From NCBI RefSeq assembly GCF_900112595.1, contig NZ_FOMI01000003.1, positions 124,001-188,000 of the forward strand: 64,000 bases of DNA, given 5' to 3'. Positions within the stretch are counted from its first letter, which is position 1; the number at the start of each line of letters is the position of its first letter. The translations under genes were made by a program, and so were the position numbers. Positions 19,501-27,547 of this stretch are shown in pieces. This DNA comes from Algibacter pectinivorans (GTDB taxonomy: Bacteria; Bacteroidota; Bacteroidia; Flavobacteriales; Flavobacteriaceae). The notes below the pieces were generated by a model, which had not been told where the DNA came from, did no database searches, and saw only the letters and a list, made by a program, of their open reading frames with translations.

Positions 19501-20120
19501 TTGTAAATCAGCATTTACAGTCATCCGACCCCGATATTTTTGCCATAGGTGAAATAGCCGAATATAATAATCAGTTATTTGGTATAACTTCGGCGGCAGA
19601 AGAACAAGCCAATATATTGGCTAACTTTATTGCAGGAGATATTAGTTGTTCTTATCACGGGTCGGTGTTAATGAACATCTTAAAATTTAACGACTTAAAC
19701 CTTTGCAGTATTGGCGATATTAATGTGCCAGATAACGATAATAGCTACGAAGAAATTATTTTCACAGATATTAAAAAGCGTTATTACAAAAAGTGTATTG
19801 TAAAAGACGATTTATTAATTGGTGCGGTTTTAATGGGTGATAAAAATGAATTCGCCGAATTTAAAACCATGATTGAAAGTAAAATTGAAATGGCCGATAA
19901 ACGCGATACGTTACTTAGAGGGGCATCAAATGATGTACCGGTAATAGGGGAGTTAGTGTGTTCGTGTAGTCAGGTTGGTTCAGGTAACATTCAAGATGCG
20001 ATAGCTTCTGGATGCACAGATTTTACAGAGCTGTGTAATAAAACGGGAGCAGGATTAGGCTGCGGTAGTTGTAAAACCCAAGTTAGAGAAATACTTCAAA
20101 ATTCTAAAGTTTTAGCATAA
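16599..20120 (+). CDS. Assimilatory nitrate reductase fused to a FAD/BFD electron-entry module
   Basis: 1173 residues, far longer than plain NasA/NarB (about 700-900). The N-terminus has the Fe4S4 motif CSYCGVGC...CSKG, followed by a bis-MGD molybdopterin domain to about residue 700 (CTNPLVSLPN, SERRISYLP, TTGRVRDQWHTMT). From about residue 707 comes a second enzyme module: a Rossmann fold (VVGAGAAAFRF), an NAD(P)-binding fold (VIVGGGLLGLELAAA) and a C-terminal BFD [2Fe-2S] domain (CSCSQ...CGSCKTQ). This module is the same type as the N-terminal half of NirB and of NasC/NasB proteins, so reductant oxidation and nitrate reduction seem joined in one chain. Its stop overlaps the start of the 20120 gene by 1 nt. 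Confidence 0.92.
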   Translation: MIKSEVKTTCSYCGVGCGIIVKKDSNNKVFVEGDKDHPVNKGMLCSKGMNLHYVANDTSDRILYPEMRWSRSHPRERVSWDDALDRAANVFKSIIKKHGPDSVGFYVSGQSLTEEYYIANKLTKGFIGTNNIDTNSRLCMSSAVVGYKKTFGEDSVPISYEDIELADTFLITGANPAWCHPILFRRIEKRKEDNPEVKIIVIDPRKTDTASFADLHLQLLPGTDIILYNAIGRCLYKRGLIDEDFIKNYTQGFESYKELIFKTSLKQASKLCGVEEKDIRKAADIIGLSKGFISMWAMGLNQSVVGTDKNVSLLNLSLITGQIGKPGSGPFSLTGQPNAMGGREVGGMANLLAVHKDLLNPEHRREVAEFWGVDKINPKPGLTATEMFDALESGKLKAVWIACTNPLVSLPNLNRVEKAMKNAKFVVVQEISHKSDTVGFADLVLPAAAWLEKEGTMTNSERRISYLPKEIEAPGEARPDVEIFCDFAQRMGFRGFNFNNASEIYDEYASMTKGTNIDVSFLNYDRLKSEGTFQWPVPEHRHQGTPRLFEDKIFYTPSKKAQFNLPSVTENTSVLPNSDFPLILTTGRVRDQWHTMTKTGKVSRLKTHYPTPVLEINPVDAFLNKIKNRDITEIKSENGVVRVRAKVTDTIKKGVVFLPMHWGKQLQSNLNRANNLTNTHVDPVSKEPDFKFTRVSVAKYKKAAEKIIVVGAGAAAFRFVQNYREYNEIDEIHVFSKEPNLFYNRVLLPEYVTEELSWEQLLKIKQKELKKLNIVLHPEIFITQIDKKAKRVTDCNNVEHDYNKLILATGSRAFVPKDVQIDLPGRFTMRNKTDADSFKAHLEATGLPPEEQHVVIVGGGLLGLELAAAMKHKNAKITIIQRGSRLMERQLDKVSSKLLALDVQERGIQIYFDNEVSTVFDDEDTGELNITLKSGKFITANAIVYAIGTIPNVEIARTNGIACRRGVIVNQHLQSSDPDIFAIGEIAEYNNQLFGITSAAEEQANILANFIAGDISCSYHGSVLMNILKFNDLNLCSIGDINVPDNDNSYEEIIFTDIKKRYYKKCIVKDDLLIGAVLMGDKNEFAEFKTMIESKIEMADKRDTLLRGASNDVPVIGELVCSCSQVGSGNIQDAIASGCTDFTELCNKTGAGLGCGSCKTQVREILQNSKVLA

Positions 20121-21550
20121 TGACAGAACCATATAGATTAATGATAAACGGAGGAGTTTTATCTCCAGGCGAGTTAAAATACATTTGTGAGGCTGCAGAA
20201 GGTTTAGGTTTAGATGCTATATCCTTTGGGTCTAGACAAGATATTATTTTTCCAGAAGAAATAGACGAAAGTAAGTTTAGCCAATTTAAAAAAATTCAGT
20301 TTGTAAAACCAAAACAAGATGGAATAGAGAATATAGCATCATCATACGTTTCTGCCGAAATTTTACCAAGTACTTCATGGTTAACAAGTGATAGGTATTT
20401 ATATGTTTTAGAGCAATTTAAACATCCTCCAAAGCTGCGTATTAATGTTATAGATCCAAAACAAAAACTTGTACCACTGTTTACAGGTAATGTGAATTTT
20501 ATAGCTTCAGGTCATGAAGATTATTGGTATTTATTTGTAAGGTTACCGGGTTGGAAAGAAACCAAAATGTACCCTGCGCTTATTTATAGTTGGGATATGG
20601 ATAAAATTGAATATGCCATTGAAAATATACTTATTGAAGAACCCGAAACTATCGAAACAGTGTTCGATTTAGTAAGTGATGCCGTTGATACCAATAATAG
20701 AACAGTGGATAAGCCACTAGAAGTACCATTTTACCCATTCCCGTATTACGAGGGCATGAATAGAATTGGGTCCGATAGGTATTGGTTAGGCTTATATTGG
20801 AGAAACAATCGTTACGACCTTAAGTTTTTAAAAGCTATGTGCGATTTGTGTTCCGAAAATAAAATTGGTAAAATATCCATTACCCCCTGGAAATCTTTTA
20901 TTGTTAAAGGAATACCACTACAGTCTAAACTAAAATGGGAAAAATTGCTAGGTAAGTTTGGTATTAATGTACGCCATTCTATGTTAGAGATGAATTGGCA
21001 TTTGCCAGTAAACGACGAAAGTGCTCTAAATTTAAAAAAGTATTTGGTAAATAACTTCGATCAAAACGACATTAGTACCTACGGTTTAACCTTTGGAATA
21101 ACAAGTTTTGATAGTGATACGTACAACTTTACATCTATAGTTATAGAAAAAAACAGGCAACCTCAAACTATCAAAGATTTTAAAGTTAGAGACACCTATA
21201 ATTTGCTGTATGCTAAAAATTTCGACACGAACACACGCGAATACATCACACATGTTCAAGATGTAGATAAGGTTGAGTTACCGGGTTTGCTAATGGAGTT
21301 AAGTCAGTTATATTTCGAGCAATTAGGATCAGAGCGAGAGGAAGAGGATCAAACTTTAGAAATCCAAGAAACTACAGAAGAGGAAGTACATCAATGCTCA
21401 GATTGTTTTACAATTTACGACGAGGCCTATGGCGATCTTACCCAAAACATACCTGCCAAAACACCTTTTGATAGTTTACCAAATGCCTACCAATGTTCGC
21501 TTTGCGAAGCACCTAAAAGTAATTTTAGGAAAATTGTTTTAGTTAAGTAA
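20120..21550 (+). CDS. Rubredoxin-tailed protein with a nitrite/sulfite-reductase-like half domain
   Basis: 476 residues, translationally coupled to the nitrate reductase (TAATG overlap). The N-terminal region (PGELKYICEAAEGLGLDAISFG) looks like the ferredoxin-like half domain of nitrite/sulfite reductases. The C-x5-C/C-x3-C set needed for sirohaem-Fe4S4 is absent, so it is unlikely to be a nitrite reductase. Residues about 430-476 form a rubredoxin domain with two CxxC knuckles (CSDC and CSLC). The likely role is electron transfer to, or assembly with, the upstream fused nitrate reductase. I infer this from coupling; I know no characterised homologue. Confidence 0.75.
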   Translation: MTEPYRLMINGGVLSPGELKYICEAAEGLGLDAISFGSRQDIIFPEEIDESKFSQFKKIQFVKPKQDGIENIASSYVSAEILPSTSWLTSDRYLYVLEQFKHPPKLRINVIDPKQKLVPLFTGNVNFIASGHEDYWYLFVRLPGWKETKMYPALIYSWDMDKIEYAIENILIEEPETIETVFDLVSDAVDTNNRTVDKPLEVPFYPFPYYEGMNRIGSDRYWLGLYWRNNRYDLKFLKAMCDLCSENKIGKISITPWKSFIVKGIPLQSKLKWEKLLGKFGINVRHSMLEMNWHLPVNDESALNLKKYLVNNFDQNDISTYGLTFGITSFDSDTYNFTSIVIEKNRQPQTIKDFKVRDTYNLLYAKNFDTNTREYITHVQDVDKVELPGLLMELSQLYFEQLGSEREEEDQTLEIQETTEEEVHQCSDCFTIYDEAYGDLTQNIPAKTPFDSLPNAYQCSLCEAPKSNFRKIVLVK

Positions 21551-21564
21551 AAGTATATGAAATC

Positions 21565-21653
21565 CATTCGTCGACACTTAAAAGGTATTCATCGACACTT
21601 AATTTGGAATAAACGAACTCTATTCTTGTTACTTTACATTTATATTACTTTTA
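21565..21653 (+). promoter_or_regulatory. Triple direct repeat and -7 box before the NO-signalling operon
   Basis: Three repeats of 16 nt with period 21: 21565-21580 (CATTCGTCGACACTTA), 21586-21601 (14/16 the same) and a weaker third at 21607-21622. A gap of 23 nt leads to the -7-like TACTTTTA (21646-21653). The arrangement is typical of LytTR regulators, and the operon ends with a LytTR gene, so autoregulation is likely. Five more sites with the same geometry lie downstream in the window. Confidence 0.65.
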
Positions 21654-21675
21654 CGGTAAATATATAGCATCAAAA

Positions 21676-22089
21676 ATGGACAAGACATTAAACATTCTAC
21701 TAATCGAGGACGACATGATTGAAATTATGAAGTTCAACAGAACAATTTCGCAACTTCAACTTAATCATAAAGTTATTGAGGCTAATAATGGTGAGGATGC
21801 TTTAAAAATTTTACATAAAAAAGATGAATTACCTGACATTATTTTGCTAGATTTGAATATGCCTAAAATCAATGGTATTGAATTTTTAGGTATCCTTAAA
21901 AATGATGATGTATTAAAATATATACCTACTATTATTTTAACCACTTCAAGTAATCAAAAAGATTTGCTAGAATGTTATAAGATAGGTATTGCTGGCTATG
22001 TATTAAAACCTTTAAAATATGAAGATTACGTTTCTAAAATGGAAAAGTTATTATCATATTGGAGTATTAACGAATTAAAGCAAATTTAA
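21676..22089 (+). CDS. Single-domain (CheY/Spo0F-like) response regulator
   Basis: 137 residues, receiver domain only. Acidic E11-D12-D13, phospho-acceptor D59 (LLDLNMP), TTSS for the switch Thr/Ser, and K in VLKPL. It has no output domain. It is the first gene of a tight operon with overlapping or near-overlapping neighbours (1-nt overlap with the H-NOX gene). Because neither kinase in the operon carries a receiver while an Hpt and a LytTR regulator are present, this protein could be the intermediate carrier in a HK to receiver to Hpt to regulator relay. Confidence 0.9.
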   Translation: MDKTLNILLIEDDMIEIMKFNRTISQLQLNHKVIEANNGEDALKILHKKDELPDIILLDLNMPKINGIEFLGILKNDDVLKYIPTIILTTSSNQKDLLECYKIGIAGYVLKPLKYEDYVSKMEKLLSYWSINELKQI

Positions 22090-22628
22090 TGAAGGGTATA
22101 GTTTTTACTGAGTTTTTAGAATTAGTAGAGGATAAATTTGGATTAGAAATGGTGGATAATATCATTAGTTCATCTAATCTAGAGTCTGGTGGTGTATATA
22201 CTGCAGTTGGTACATATAATTTTTCAGAAATGTTACAATTACTGCAACAATTAAGTACTAATACAGGGATTTCTATTGATGATCTTTTACTCGTTTATGC
22301 AGAGCATTTCTTTAGTGTACTAAAGGATAGCTATCCTGGGCTTTTAGAAACTTACAAAGATCCTATTGAAATGATTTCGTCCATTGAAAATCATATACAT
22401 GTAGAGGTAAGAAAAATTTATCCAGATGCCGAACTTCCAACTTTTGAAGTTGTAGAAAAATCGGAAAACTCGTTAATAGTAATTTATAGATCTAGCAGAG
22501 CAATGCATCATTTTGGTTTAGGATTAATGAACAAAACATTCGAACATTTTAATTCAACGGCTAACATTGTTCTAGAAAAATTAAAAGAAGACGGAACAGA
22601 GGTTAAGTTTTTAATTAATAAAAATTAA
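22089..22628 (+). CDS. hnoX: H-NOX haem nitric-oxide sensor
   Basis: 179 residues, the standard length of a stand-alone bacterial H-NOX (HNOB domain). It begins MKGIVFTEFLELVEDKFG and has GGVYTAVGTY, the proximal haem histidine in ENHIHVEV (H104 by alignment) and the haem-propionate motif YxSxR (Y133-S135-R137). The distal position equivalent to Tyr140 of the Thermoanaerobacter protein aligns with F142, so the haem should bind NO and exclude O2. In other bacteria such proteins inhibit or control a neighbouring kinase in response to nanomolar NO. Start and stop overlap both neighbours by 1 nt, and a PAS kinase follows immediately. Confidence 0.95.
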   Translation: MKGIVFTEFLELVEDKFGLEMVDNIISSSNLESGGVYTAVGTYNFSEMLQLLQQLSTNTGISIDDLLLVYAEHFFSVLKDSYPGLLETYKDPIEMISSIENHIHVEVRKIYPDAELPTFEVVEKSENSLIVIYRSSRAMHHFGLGLMNKTFEHFNSTANIVLEKLKEDGTEVKFLINKN

Positions 22629-24217
22629 TGAGTCAAGACAAAATTGACATGCTCCAGCGGGCACTTGCTCGCGAAAAACTAGCTAGAAAACAAGCAGAAA
22701 AAATTCTAGAAAATAAGGCTGCCGAATTATATGAGGCTAAGCAAAAGCTTGAAAAATCGTATGCCGAGTTAGAAACCTTACTTAATAAAACAGACTCCCA
22801 ATTACAAGGTGTTTTCGAAAACATTGTAGACGCCTATGTTATTATAGATTTACACGGTAACATACTTAAAGTTAATGATGCCGCAGTAAGTTTGTTAGGA
22901 CTAAACGACTCTAACGAAGATTTTAATCTTCTTAATATGGTTAAGCCAACCGAAATGGAGCGTGTAGCACAATCTTTTAAAATGCTACTAAATACAGGGT
23001 CTATTACAGATTTTAGTGTTACCATACTTACCGATAAAAAGGTGGAAAAACTAGTACATATTAATGCTAGTATTATTTATGACGATGGTATACCCGTTGC
23101 CGCCCAAGGTATTGTTCGAGACATAACATTACAACGAAAATATCGAAAAAGTTTAGAAACAGAAAAGCTTAAATACTACAATATAATTTCTAACATGAAC
23201 TTAGGTTTGGTGGAGGTCGATCTTAATGACCGCATCATTATGGTAAACCAAAGTTTGTTGAATATGACAGGTTATACCGAAGAAGAACTTGTTGGAAAAC
23301 ATGGTGTTAACCTTTTGCCTGTAGATGATGATAGAGATTTATTAGAAGAAAAAATAAATGAAAGAAGGCATGGTAAAACCGAATCCTACGAATTAAGAAT
23401 TAAAAAGAAGGATGGAGAAGTACGGTATTGGCTTGTTAGTGGTGCGCCTAACTATGATTTAGATGGCAATATTACTGGTTCAATAGGTATTAATTTTGAT
23501 ATTACAGAGTTAAAAAATTTACAACTTCAAAAGGAAAATTTACTCGATAAATTAGCTAAAAGTAATGACGATTTACAAGAGTATGCACACATTGTTTCCC
23601 ACGATTTAAAGTCGCCATTACGTAGTATAAATGCTTTGGTAACTTGGATTAAACAAGATAACGAGGGTAAACTAGATGCTGTAACTATGCAGAATTTACA
23701 TCTTATTGATGTTACTTTAGAAAAAATGGAACAACTAATAACAGATGTTTTAAATTATTCTAGCGTTGGTACAAACGAAAACGAAAAAGTAGATGTAGAT
23801 TTAGATGTGCTTATTACAGATCTGGTTAAAATCATGTATAAACCAGACCATATAAAAATAAGTTTTTTAAATATATTACCTGTGGTAAAAGGCGATAAAA
23901 CCAAGCTGCAACAGGTGTTTCAAAATATAATTAGTAATTCCATAAAGTTTATTGATAAAGATTTTGGAACTATTGATATAGATGTCGAAGATTTAAAAAG
24001 TCATTATAAATTTTCTATTAAGGATAACGGCATGGGTATTGAAAAAAAATACCACGATAAAATATTTAAAATATTCCATTCCTTAAAGAAAAGTAAAGAG
24101 TCCTCGGGAATAGGGCTATCTATAGTTAAAAAAATAATCAATTTACATGAAGGTAAAATCTGGTTAGATAGCGAGCCAAACGTAGGAACCACTTTTTATT
24201 TCACATTAAAAAAATAG
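22628..24217 (+). CDS. H-NOX-associated PAS histidine kinase
   Basis: 529 residues, cytosolic with no transmembrane segment. The N-terminal coiled coil (about 5-55; ALAREKLARKQAEKILE) is typical of kinases paired with H-NOX or NosP. Two PAS domains follow (about 58-175 and 182-300), then HisKA with H in HIVSHDLKSPL and an HATPase with NIISNSIKF, DNGMG and GIGLSIVKK. There is no attached receiver, so phosphate must go to a separate protein. Its start overlaps the H-NOX stop, which supports a direct sensor-kinase pair. Confidence 0.92.
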   Translation: MSQDKIDMLQRALAREKLARKQAEKILENKAAELYEAKQKLEKSYAELETLLNKTDSQLQGVFENIVDAYVIIDLHGNILKVNDAAVSLLGLNDSNEDFNLLNMVKPTEMERVAQSFKMLLNTGSITDFSVTILTDKKVEKLVHINASIIYDDGIPVAAQGIVRDITLQRKYRKSLETEKLKYYNIISNMNLGLVEVDLNDRIIMVNQSLLNMTGYTEEELVGKHGVNLLPVDDDRDLLEEKINERRHGKTESYELRIKKKDGEVRYWLVSGAPNYDLDGNITGSIGINFDITELKNLQLQKENLLDKLAKSNDDLQEYAHIVSHDLKSPLRSINALVTWIKQDNEGKLDAVTMQNLHLIDVTLEKMEQLITDVLNYSSVGTNENEKVDVDLDVLITDLVKIMYKPDHIKISFLNILPVVKGDKTKLQQVFQNIISNSIKFIDKDFGTIDIDVEDLKSHYKFSIKDNGMGIEKKYHDKIFKIFHSLKKSKESSGIGLSIVKKIINLHEGKIWLDSEPNVGTTFYFTLKK

Positions 24218-24220
24218 GTA

Positions 24221-25354
24221 ATGAAAACAGTACAATTAATAAAACATAAAAATAAAGATTGGGAATACGTTAAACCAAAACAAGAATTAAACGAACCTTT
24301 AGTTTTAGTTTTTGGTAATAGATATATGCTAGAAGATGCTAATGTTTATAATGATATTAAGCAGCTTTTTCCAGACGGACATATTGTTTTTGCATCTTCT
24401 TGTGCAGAAATCTCCTCTAATACAGTAAATCAAGAAAGTATTACTATAACGGCAATCGAGTTCGAAAAAAGTAAATTTATTATTAAAACAAGTAATGTTT
24501 TAAATGCAGATTTAGACAGTTATAAAACAGGAAACGATCTAGTAAACCAACTCCCTCAAGACGATTTAAAGTATGTTTTAGTAATATCAGAAGGTAGTTT
24601 TATTAATGGAAGTCAGCTTACTAAAGGATTAAGTGCCTCTACCAAAGACAATGTTTTAATAACAGGTGGCTTATGTGGCGATGATGATCGTTTCGAAAAA
24701 ACCTTAGCATCCTATAACGAAAACCCAAAAGAAGGAGAATTAGTCGCTATTGGTTTTTATGGCGATACCCTAGAGATTTCGTTTTCTATTCATGGCGGAT
24801 GGACCCCTTTTGGACCAGAACGTGTAGTAACAAAGTCTGAAGGAAACACCTTATATGAGTTAGACGGCCAACCGGCATTAGATTTATATAAGAGTTACTT
24901 AGGCGAAAAGGCTAAAGATTTACCTGGAGCAGCATTACTATACCCATTAAATGTAACATCTACAGACGAAAACCAATCTATTGTAAGGTCTATTTTAAAT
25001 ATAGATGAAGCGCAAAATGCGGTAATTTTAGCTGGCGATATTATAGAAAATTCTAAGGTTCAGCTCATGATGACTAATGTAGATAATATTGCAAACGCAT
25101 CAGAACGTGCAGCAACACAGGCACTAGAATACAGAAAAAATAAACCAGAATTAGCGTTATTAGTAAGTTGTATTGGCAGAAAATTAGTGTTAGACCAACG
25201 TGTTGAAGAGGAAATAGAAGAAGTTATTGAAGTTATAGGTAACGACGCCGTAATTAGTGGTTTTTATTCCTACGGAGAAATTGCACCTTTTCATGGTGAA
25301 GTAGCGTGCCAATTGCATAACCAAACCATGACTATAACGCTAATAAGCGAATAA
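24221..25354 (+). CDS. nosP: FIST-domain protein, NosP-type NO sensor
   Basis: 377 residues. FIST_N (about 25-220; FASSCAEISS, GGLCGDDDRF, VAIGFYG) is followed by FIST_C (about 225-370; SCIGRKLVLDQ, SGFYSYGEIAP, HNQTMTITLISE). FIST proteins called NosP bind haem and NO and regulate an adjacent histidine kinase in Pseudomonas, Shewanella, Vibrio and Legionella. The haem ligand cannot be identified with confidence from sequence. It lies 3 nt after one kinase and overlaps the next by 1 nt. A second NO sensor in the same operon as H-NOX is the unusual point. Confidence 0.88.
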   Translation: MKTVQLIKHKNKDWEYVKPKQELNEPLVLVFGNRYMLEDANVYNDIKQLFPDGHIVFASSCAEISSNTVNQESITITAIEFEKSKFIIKTSNVLNADLDSYKTGNDLVNQLPQDDLKYVLVISEGSFINGSQLTKGLSASTKDNVLITGGLCGDDDRFEKTLASYNENPKEGELVAIGFYGDTLEISFSIHGGWTPFGPERVVTKSEGNTLYELDGQPALDLYKSYLGEKAKDLPGAALLYPLNVTSTDENQSIVRSILNIDEAQNAVILAGDIIENSKVQLMMTNVDNIANASERAATQALEYRKNKPELALLVSCIGRKLVLDQRVEEEIEEVIEVIGNDAVISGFYSYGEIAPFHGEVACQLHNQTMTITLISE

Positions 25355-26400
25355 TGAATTCACTCCTAAAAAGACAAATTCGTAAATATTTAACTGAAGA
25401 ATTAAGAAACAATAGTGAATTAACAACATTTCTTAGTGCTGTAGATTCCTCGTACAATAATTTTGACGAACAGTCTAAAATGATTCAGCGCGCCATGGCC
25501 ATTAGCTCCGAAGAATTATTTACTGCAAACCGAAAATTACAAAAGGAAGCCGATGAGCAAAAGGAGGTTATCGAAAAATTAAAAGGTGTCATAGATACGC
25601 TAAAATTTTATAATTTAAAAGAAGAGGAACAGGCTGAAGATATAGAATTAACGGGGGCCAATTTGGTCGATTTTATTGATAATAAAACTAAAGCTATTAT
25701 CACGATGAATAAGCAAAGGCAATCTATCCTTAACGAGCTTGCACATCAAAATCAGGAACTTAGCGATTATGCCCATATGGTCTCGCACGATTTAAAATCG
25801 CCATTACGTAGTATAGATACCTTAACAGCTTGGTTAGCTCAAGATTATCAGGAAACCTTTGACGATAGCGGAAAAAAAACATTAAATTTAATACGAACCA
25901 ATGTTGAGAAAATGGATACCTTAATCAGTGGTATTTTAGAGTATTCAACAATCGGTAAAAATCAGTTAGAGGTTTACGACGTCGATTTAAATATTATAAT
26001 TGATGATATTTTAAATAGTGTTGAAGTACCAGAGCACATTACTATTAAAAAAAGCAACTTACCAACTGTAAAAGGGGATAAATACAGGTTGCAGCAACTG
26101 TTTCAAAACCTAATAGGTAACGCTATAAAATATAACGATAAAGCAAAAGGAGTTATAGAAATTGGTGTTGAGGATTGTAATACATACTGGCAGTTTTATA
26201 TAAAAGATAACGGAAAAGGTATTGAGGAAACGTATTTTGATAAAATATTTAAAACCTTCGAAAAATTAGAGAATACACCTGGATCGTCGGGTATTGGATT
26301 ATCAATTGTAAAAAAGATTGTAGAACTTTATAACGGTAAAATTTGGGTTGAATCTAAAATTACCGAAGGTTCAACATTCTTTTTTACCATAAAAAAATAA
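25354..26400 (+). CDS. NosP-associated histidine kinase
   Basis: 348 residues, soluble. The N-terminal helical/coiled-coil region (about 1-125; LLKRQIRKYL, then SSEELFTANRKLQKEADEQ) is of the type found in NosP-linked kinases. HisKA has HMVSHDLKSPLRS and HATPase has NLIGNAIKY, DNGKG and GIGLSIVKK. No PAS, receiver or membrane segment. Its kinase core is close to that of the 22628 kinase, consistent with an ancient duplication in which each copy serves one sensor. Coupled by 1-nt overlap to the FIST gene. Confidence 0.9.
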   Translation: MNSLLKRQIRKYLTEELRNNSELTTFLSAVDSSYNNFDEQSKMIQRAMAISSEELFTANRKLQKEADEQKEVIEKLKGVIDTLKFYNLKEEEQAEDIELTGANLVDFIDNKTKAIITMNKQRQSILNELAHQNQELSDYAHMVSHDLKSPLRSIDTLTAWLAQDYQETFDDSGKKTLNLIRTNVEKMDTLISGILEYSTIGKNQLEVYDVDLNIIIDDILNSVEVPEHITIKKSNLPTVKGDKYRLQQLFQNLIGNAIKYNDKAKGVIEIGVEDCNTYWQFYIKDNGKGIEETYFDKIFKTFEKLENTPGSSGIGLSIVKKIVELYNGKIWVESKITEGSTFFFTIKK

Positions 26401-26402
26401 CT

Positions 26403-26720
26403 ATGGAACAACCTAATTTATCATACATAAATCAACTATCGGGTAATGATAAAGCCTTTAAAGATAAGCTTATAGGTGTTGTTAAACGCGAGTTTCCAGA
26501 GGAGAAAGCAATCTATGTAAAAAATATATCGGCAAACAATTATAAAGAAGCTGCCGAAAATGTACACAAACTTAAACATAAAATTAGTATTTTAGGACTT
26601 GAAAAAAGTTATGCTGTAGCCGATGATTATGAAAATAATCTATTAGAGCAAAATACGTCGGGAAAAGCAGAGTTCGACGCCATTTTGCAGGCTATTACAG
26701 ACTACTTAACTACTATTTAA
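26403..26720 (+). CDS. Hpt histidine-phosphotransfer protein
   Basis: 105 residues, all helical. The Hpt motif is HKLKHKISILG with the phospho-acceptor predicted at H55. Free-standing Hpt proteins move phosphate between receivers. Located 2 nt after the NosP kinase and 9 nt before the LytTR regulator, it is the natural link between the single receiver (21676) and the LytTR receiver (26730). Confidence 0.85.
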   Translation: MEQPNLSYINQLSGNDKAFKDKLIGVVKREFPEEKAIYVKNISANNYKEAAENVHKLKHKISILGLEKSYAVADDYENNLLEQNTSGKAEFDAILQAITDYLTTI

Positions 26721-26729
26721 TATTATTTT

Positions 26730-27446
26730 ATGAATTGTATTATTATTGACGATGAGGCCATGGCTAGAACAATTATTACTCAGCTATGTACTCATATTCC
26801 TAGTTTAAATCTACTTGAAGAGTTTCCTAATGCAATGCAAGCCATAAAATATTTAAATCAAAATGAGGTCGATCTTATATTTTTAGATATTCATATGCCA
26901 GATTTTACTGGTTTTGATTTTATTCAAACCCTAAAAAATCCGCCTAAAATAATATTAACAACCTCAGATCCCAAATTTGCAATCGAAGCTTTCGAGTACG
27001 AATGTATTGTAGATTATCTGGTAAAACCTTTGTTATTGCCACGTTTTGAGAAAGCTATACAAAAAGCCGAAGCATTTGGGATAAAGCGAAAACCGGCTAA
27101 AAAAGTAACTGTAGAAAAAAAAGAATCGAGCTCAGGAAACGATTTATATGTTAATATAGATAGACGCCTAATTAAAATAGATATACCAAGTATTTATTTG
27201 GTGGAGGCTAAAGGTGATTATATACAAGTTAAAACTGAAGATAAAAATTACACCGTACACTCCACATTAAAAAAGATTGCAGACAAATTACCAAACGATT
27301 TATTTTTAAAAGTACACCGCTCTTATATAATAAATGTGCAGAAAATTATAGATATCGAGGACAATAGTGTGCTTATTAAAAAGGACGTTATTCCTGTAAG
27401 TCGCTCCAACCGACCGGAGTTAATGAAGCGTCTTAATTTGCTGTAA
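26730..27446 (+). CDS. LytTR-family response regulator, output of the NO relay
   Basis: 238 residues. The receiver domain has D7-D8, phospho-acceptor D53 (FLDIHMP) and VKPL; the C-terminal LytTR DNA-binding domain starts near residue 135 (NIDRRLIKIDIPSIYLVEAKGDYIQV, cut here to IYLVEAKGDYIQV as key part, then FLKVHRSYIIN). LytTR proteins bind direct repeats about two helical turns apart. Six repeat pairs or triplets of that kind lie in this window (before 21676, 27639, 28248, 35941, 37617 and 44820). Last gene of the operon, followed by a strong terminator at 27487-27514. Confidence 0.93.
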   Translation: MNCIIIDDEAMARTIITQLCTHIPSLNLLEEFPNAMQAIKYLNQNEVDLIFLDIHMPDFTGFDFIQTLKNPPKIILTTSDPKFAIEAFEYECIVDYLVKPLLLPRFEKAIQKAEAFGIKRKPAKKVTVEKKESSSGNDLYVNIDRRLIKIDIPSIYLVEAKGDYIQVKTEDKNYTVHSTLKKIADKLPNDLFLKVHRSYIINVQKIIDIEDNSVLIKKDVIPVSRSNRPELMKRLNLL

Positions 27447-27486
27447 AATAGCGCTGTAAATAAATTATTTAAAAATTATGTAAAAA

Positions 27487-27514
27487 GGCAAAAGAGGAAT
27501 CTTTTGCCTTTTTT
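27487..27514 (+). terminator. Intrinsic terminator of the NO-signalling operon
   Basis: A perfect 9-bp stem GGCAAAAGA/TCTTTTGCC with loop GGAA, followed by six T. It lies 40 nt after the LytTR stop codon. It isolates the operon from the next promoter at 27548. Confidence 0.9.
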
Positions 27515-27547
27515 ACGTTAAAACGTGTTTTAACCAATAAAAACAAC

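Noticed and set aside
7307-21550. Dissimilatory nitrate respiration or denitrification
   Set aside because: No NarGHI, NapAB, NrfA, NirS/NirK, Nor or Nos genes; NirBD, NasA-type reductase and NrtABCD point to assimilation.
20120-21550. Second nitrite reductase
   Set aside because: The sirohaem/Fe4S4 cysteine motifs are absent; only the ferredoxin-like half fold and a rubredoxin are visible.
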